NCBI GenBank assembly: GCA_963575745.1
Contig: CAUYUJ010009391.1
Location: 246,642 to 310,641 of the forward strand
Source of the DNA: Prorocentrum cordatum
Taxonomy: Eukaryota > Sar > Dinophyceae > Prorocentrales > Prorocentraceae
Length of the DNA stretch: 64,000 nucleotides
Direction of reading: 5' to 3'
Within the stretch, counting starts at the first letter, position 1, and each line of letters opens with the position of its first letter. Of the stretch, positions 61,550 through 64,000 are shown piece by piece. The notes beneath the pieces are model-generated. The model did not search any database. It saw only the letters and a program-made list of their open reading frames with translations, and was not told the origin of the DNA. Position numbers and translations under genes: made by a program.

Positions 61550-61572
61550 CCGTAGCCATTGGCCCATGCGAG
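61550..61572 (+). other. probable relict of the dinoflagellate spliced leader
   Basis: CCGTAGCCATT (preceded by T, then GGCCCATG) matches the first 11 bases of the conserved 22-base dinoflagellate spliced leader, then resembles its GGCTCA part with two T missing. It lies 2-24 bases before the ATG at 61,573. A leader fragment this close to a start codon suggests that the gene was rebuilt from a trans-spliced mRNA. Confidence 0.55.
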
Positions 61573-62379
61573 ATGACAGCAAATTGCGCCATATGTTTCT
61601 GCCCTCTCTCAGAGAGCACGTGGCGGTGGCCATGCACGCATGAATTCCATTTGTCATGCCTCAATTCGAAGATTGCGTGTGATCCGTGTCCTTTGTGCAG
61701 GACTGAGCCAAACCACAGCGACGCGCTGGCAAATCTACACGCATTCCCCGCGGTTCCCGAACCAGTCCCACAGCCAGTACGAGACGCAGCGCCCGAGTGG
61801 AGTCAAGAGCAACCTTGGGCTCGCATCATACCCTTATGCTGTCCGAGAGTTGTGATTGTGTCAGAATCAGATCAAGATCCCGTGCAGTTCGCAGCTGACG
61901 AAGCAGACCGTAGGATGCGATGGGCCCCAAGTCGTCGCGGCGCTGAGTTTCTGCCTGCATGGATGTGCATGCAGTGCGGCCTGACGCTCGACGACAACGT
62001 GTGCACGGAGGCTGCAAGGCTCATGGCAGGAGAACGTTGTCAAGTACATGGCCAGCCATTCCTACTGGTGGATATGAGATTTCACATTCAAAGCATCGTG
62101 TGTGCAGTGTGGGACGACCACGACGTGGCGCGTCCAGTGGATCCCCCTTGCGACTACGTGGAGGCTGCCATGTCCGTGTCCAGCGACTCGGTGGAGGAGA
62201 TCCCAGAGCACGACCCCAATCCAGATCCAGTGCCTCTCGCAAGGCGCGACGACGAGCTCGAGGCCGCCCCCGATGAGGATGTAGCAGAAATCGGGCTCAT
62301 TGGGCTTAGGGGTGAAGCATTAGATGCACTGATTGACCTTGAAGCAGTCTTGTCAAACGCTGAGGGGTTGTTTGATTAG
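61573..62379 (+). CDS. RING-H2 finger protein (putative E3 ubiquitin ligase)
   Basis: 268 residues from the ATG at 61,573 (MTANCAIC). An in-frame ATG exists at 61,288, but its first 95 residues are low-complexity and run over the spliced-leader relict, so I reject that start. A textbook RING-H2 lies at the N-terminus: C5, C8, C21, H23, H26, C29, C39, C42 (C-x2-C-x12-C-x-H-x2-H-x2-C-x9-C-x2-C), expected to bind two zinc ions and a ubiquitin-conjugating enzyme. A second Cys group (WMCMQCGLTLDDNVC...CQVH) follows near residue 130, maybe another zinc site. The C-terminus is acidic (EEIPEHDPNPD; DDELEAAPDEDVAE). No membrane segment or signal peptide. Target unknown. It lies 367 bases after the displaced end of the upstream gene on the same strand. 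Confidence 0.8.
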   Translation: MTANCAICFCPLSESTWRWPCTHEFHLSCLNSKIACDPCPLCRTEPNHSDALANLHAFPAVPEPVPQPVRDAAPEWSQEQPWARIIPLCCPRVVIVSESDQDPVQFAADEADRRMRWAPSRRGAEFLPAWMCMQCGLTLDDNVCTEAARLMAGERCQVHGQPFLLVDMRFHIQSIVCAVWDDHDVARPVDPPCDYVEAAMSVSSDSVEEIPEHDPNPDPVPLARRDDELEAAPDEDVAEIGLIGLRGEALDALIDLEAVLSNAEGLFD

Positions 62380-62508
62380 AAACCCGACGTCGTCGTCGTC
62401 GTCGCACGGGGCTCCTGGGGCCTCTGCGGAATTCCAGTGATTCCCGTCACGGGGCTCCTGGGGCCTCTGCGGAATTCCATTCCAGCCTCTGCGGAATTCC
62501 AGTGATTC

Positions 62509-62549
<41 letters not shown>

Positions 62550-62550
62550 G
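62380..62550. repeat. GTC array with a duplicated GGGGCTCCTGGGGCCTCTGC segment
   Basis: GTCGTCGTC at 62,386-62,405 and 62,510-62,546. Between them, CACGGGGCTCCTGGGGCCTC then TGCGGAATTCCA occurs twice (62,405 and 62,449), with a further partial copy of GCCTCTGCGGAATTCCAGTG. Confidence 0.9.
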
Positions 62551-62956
62551 TCTCTAGAGGGCAAGGGGCCATCCCCCATCTCGAGAGCTTGAGACCCGTC
62601 AGGCTGTCTCCTATCGTAGGCAATTCCTCGGCGGGTGTCAGCTGCGGCCTGAGGCGCGCACGGAGGAAGGGGGCACGGGCGGCTATAATAAACATACGAC
62701 GGGAAAAATCTATAATAAACATTCAGAAACTACGAATGTATCAGGCGGGGCGAATCTATATTATAGAAAAACGGCCTATGTTTATCATAATGTTTATCAT
62801 GGGATTCAGGTGGTGGCGTCGGCAGCCCCGGCAGTGCGGGCCCCGTGGACTACGATATTCTTCCTCGCCCTTTCATCCACTTCCCCGCAGCCGGTTCTGG
62901 ATCAAGCTGGCCTCGAAACCTCCGGTGCAGTGCGACCCTCGGGCACTCGCGAGGCA
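62551..62956. other. intergenic region
   Basis: Unique sequence. 62,680-62,800 is AT-rich with three ATAATAAACAT/TTTATCATAATG-type motifs. It presumably holds the 5' region of the last gene. The upstream part of the open frame (62,810-62,956) is Pro/Ala/Ser-rich and not persuasive as protein. Confidence 0.5.
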
Positions 62957-63985
62957 ATGGGGCCGAAGCGCAAGGCGACCGATCTTCCCAAGGCTGTCGC
63001 GGAGTTCAAGGAGATGGTCGAGAAGGAGGGCAACGGTATCTCGCCAGAAGCTGTTGCCGCTGCAGACTCTAGAAAGCGCCAGAAGGCGTTCACTGCCATG
63101 AGGAACGCGCTCCAGACCTCCAACCCAGAGAAATTCCGGGAGTACAAGAACATCCGCGACCGCTCGGAACTCAGCGAGTGGCTTGCTGACTACATGCTGG
63201 ACCCAGAGAAGGGCGGATGCCTCGGCCGCAACTGGACTCAACGGACCACGTCCAAGACCGAGGAAGAGATTGAGATTTGGCTAACTGAATCACAGCTTGC
63301 TGGCCCGAACTGGCTGAACTGCCCGAAGTTGGCGAGCGTCGCGATCACCAGCCCCCCGAAGAAGCTGCACAAGAACCAAGCCCTCGCCGATGCCAACGTG
63401 TTCGTCTACAAGTGGAATGCTGATTGGGCAAAGAATGCGAAGTCCTTGGTCAACGGGTCGGAGGTGGACATCACGGCGGACGTGGGCGCTGAGACCTACA
63501 AGGACGTGAAAGCTCACATGGAGGATTCGCGGAACCCAGGCTTCTCCGAGCCACCGAAGCGCAGCGCCAAGAAGCAGATTGTCAACGCCGAGCCCCCCTC
63601 GAAGGAGCAGCAAGCCGTGCAGAACCTGATGGCGGCGGTGTCCCACATGAAGACCACGCGCGACAAGGTCAACTCTGAGTTGGGCAAGGTCTGCTTGGTG
63701 GAGCAGAGGCTTCGCGAGAAGAAGTGGGATACGACGGGGCCCCTCAAGTTCTTGCAGGATGAGACGACCAAGGTCAAGAACCAGAACAGCAAGCTTCATG
63801 ACAGCTGGGCAAAGGCATCTACGCTCGTGGCCACCCTGAAGTCTAAGCCTGACACGGATATCGACGCAGATGCCCTGAACGTGAAAGCCAACGAGTACGA
63901 GGCTCAGGCGGCTAAGCTCATGGCCGCGCACAAGCTGTACTCCAAGGAGTGCCTCCATGAGTTCGCCAAGAGCAGCTCGAAGTGA
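62957..63985 (+). CDS. hypothetical basic/coiled-coil protein of a probable multi-copy dinoflagellate family
   Basis: 342 residues from the ATG at 62,957 (MGPKRKATDLPKAV). The frame is open from 62,810, but the preceding 49 residues are low-complexity, and GPKRK looks like a natural basic N-terminus, possibly a nuclear signal. Residues 1-95 are Lys/Glu-rich helix (RKRQKAFTAMRNALQTSNPE). Then a compact Trp/Cys region, WLADYMLDPEKGGCLGRNWT, EIWLTESQLAGPNWLN. The last third is helical and probably coiled coil (NLMAAVSHMKTTRDKVNSEL; KVKNQNSKLHDSWAKASTLV). Codon use is strongly G/C at third positions, with no frame damage. I recall similar proteins of unknown function in other dinoflagellate gene sets but can give no role. 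The stop is 63,983-63,985. A nucleic-acid-binding accessory role is only a guess from charge. Confidence 0.8.
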   Translation: MGPKRKATDLPKAVAEFKEMVEKEGNGISPEAVAAADSRKRQKAFTAMRNALQTSNPEKFREYKNIRDRSELSEWLADYMLDPEKGGCLGRNWTQRTTSKTEEEIEIWLTESQLAGPNWLNCPKLASVAITSPPKKLHKNQALADANVFVYKWNADWAKNAKSLVNGSEVDITADVGAETYKDVKAHMEDSRNPGFSEPPKRSAKKQIVNAEPPSKEQQAVQNLMAAVSHMKTTRDKVNSELGKVCLVEQRLREKKWDTTGPLKFLQDETTKVKNQNSKLHDSWAKASTLVATLKSKPDTDIDADALNVKANEYEAQAAKLMAAHKLYSKECLHEFAKSSSK

Positions 63986-64000
63986 GGCCGAATACATCGG

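Noticed and set aside
61288-61572. N-terminal extension of the RING protein
   Set aside because: Low-complexity and crossing the spliced-leader relict. The ATG at 61,573 fits better.

Overview
The window looks like nuclear DNA of a dinoflagellate. Genus and species cannot be fixed from sequence alone. Four things point there: (i) a copia-type LTR retrotransposon with the extra Cys-rich and methyltransferase-like segments typical of dinoflagellate copia elements; (ii) three different broken LINEs; (iii) two or three hypothetical-protein genes that resemble multi-copy dinoflagellate families; (iv) a probable relict of the dinoflagellate spliced leader just before one start codon. The rest is simple repeats, minisatellites and short inverted-repeat elements. 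I see no rRNA or tRNA gene, no bacterial operon and no CRISPR array. Many long open frames here are only translations of trinucleotide repeats or of minisatellites whose unit is a multiple of three.

Layout. 1-15.8 kb: simple repeats, minisatellites (42, 73 and 90 bp units), a 1 kb hexanucleotide array, at least five families of short terminal-inverted-repeat (TIR) elements, and a fragment of a PIF1-like helicase C-terminus (11.69-12.16 kb). 15.79-25.23 kb: a 9.4 kb copia element with 217-218 bp LTRs, a 6 bp target duplication, a tRNA primer site, gag with a zinc knuckle and a protease motif, then a pol reading that changes frame several times (methyltransferase-like, integrase, reverse transcriptase, RNase H). 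25.2-38.6 kb: microsatellites (including 1.6 kb of TAC/ACT triplets), a 1.5 kb structure with long inverted ends and a central 62 bp palindrome, further TIR elements, a TRIM-like pair of 481 bp direct repeats (35.13-36.37 kb), and a cluster of short inverted repeats. 38.85-42.24 kb: a decayed plus-strand LINE (LINE-B). 42.36-48.6 kb: a minus-strand LINE (LINE-A) with ORF1 and a frameshifted ORF2. The two LINEs meet tail to tail at a GGA tract. 49.36-51.33 kb: seven TIR elements almost back to back. 51.3-56 kb: simple repeats and minisatellites. 56.05-58.27 kb: a decayed plus-strand LINE (LINE-C). 59.3-64 kb: three plus-strand genes in a row, namely a protein with transposase-like spacing of acidic and Cys motifs, a RING-H2 protein, and a basic/coiled-coil hypothetical protein.

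How it fits together. Almost everything is mobile or derived from mobile DNA. The autonomous-type elements are all damaged. The short TIR elements are non-coding; the clearest copies carry exact 5 bp target duplications, so they were probably moved in trans by an unseen transposase. The three genes at the right end are the best candidates for expressed protein genes. The first is closed early by a frameshift at a run of eleven G, after which its reading continues in another frame.
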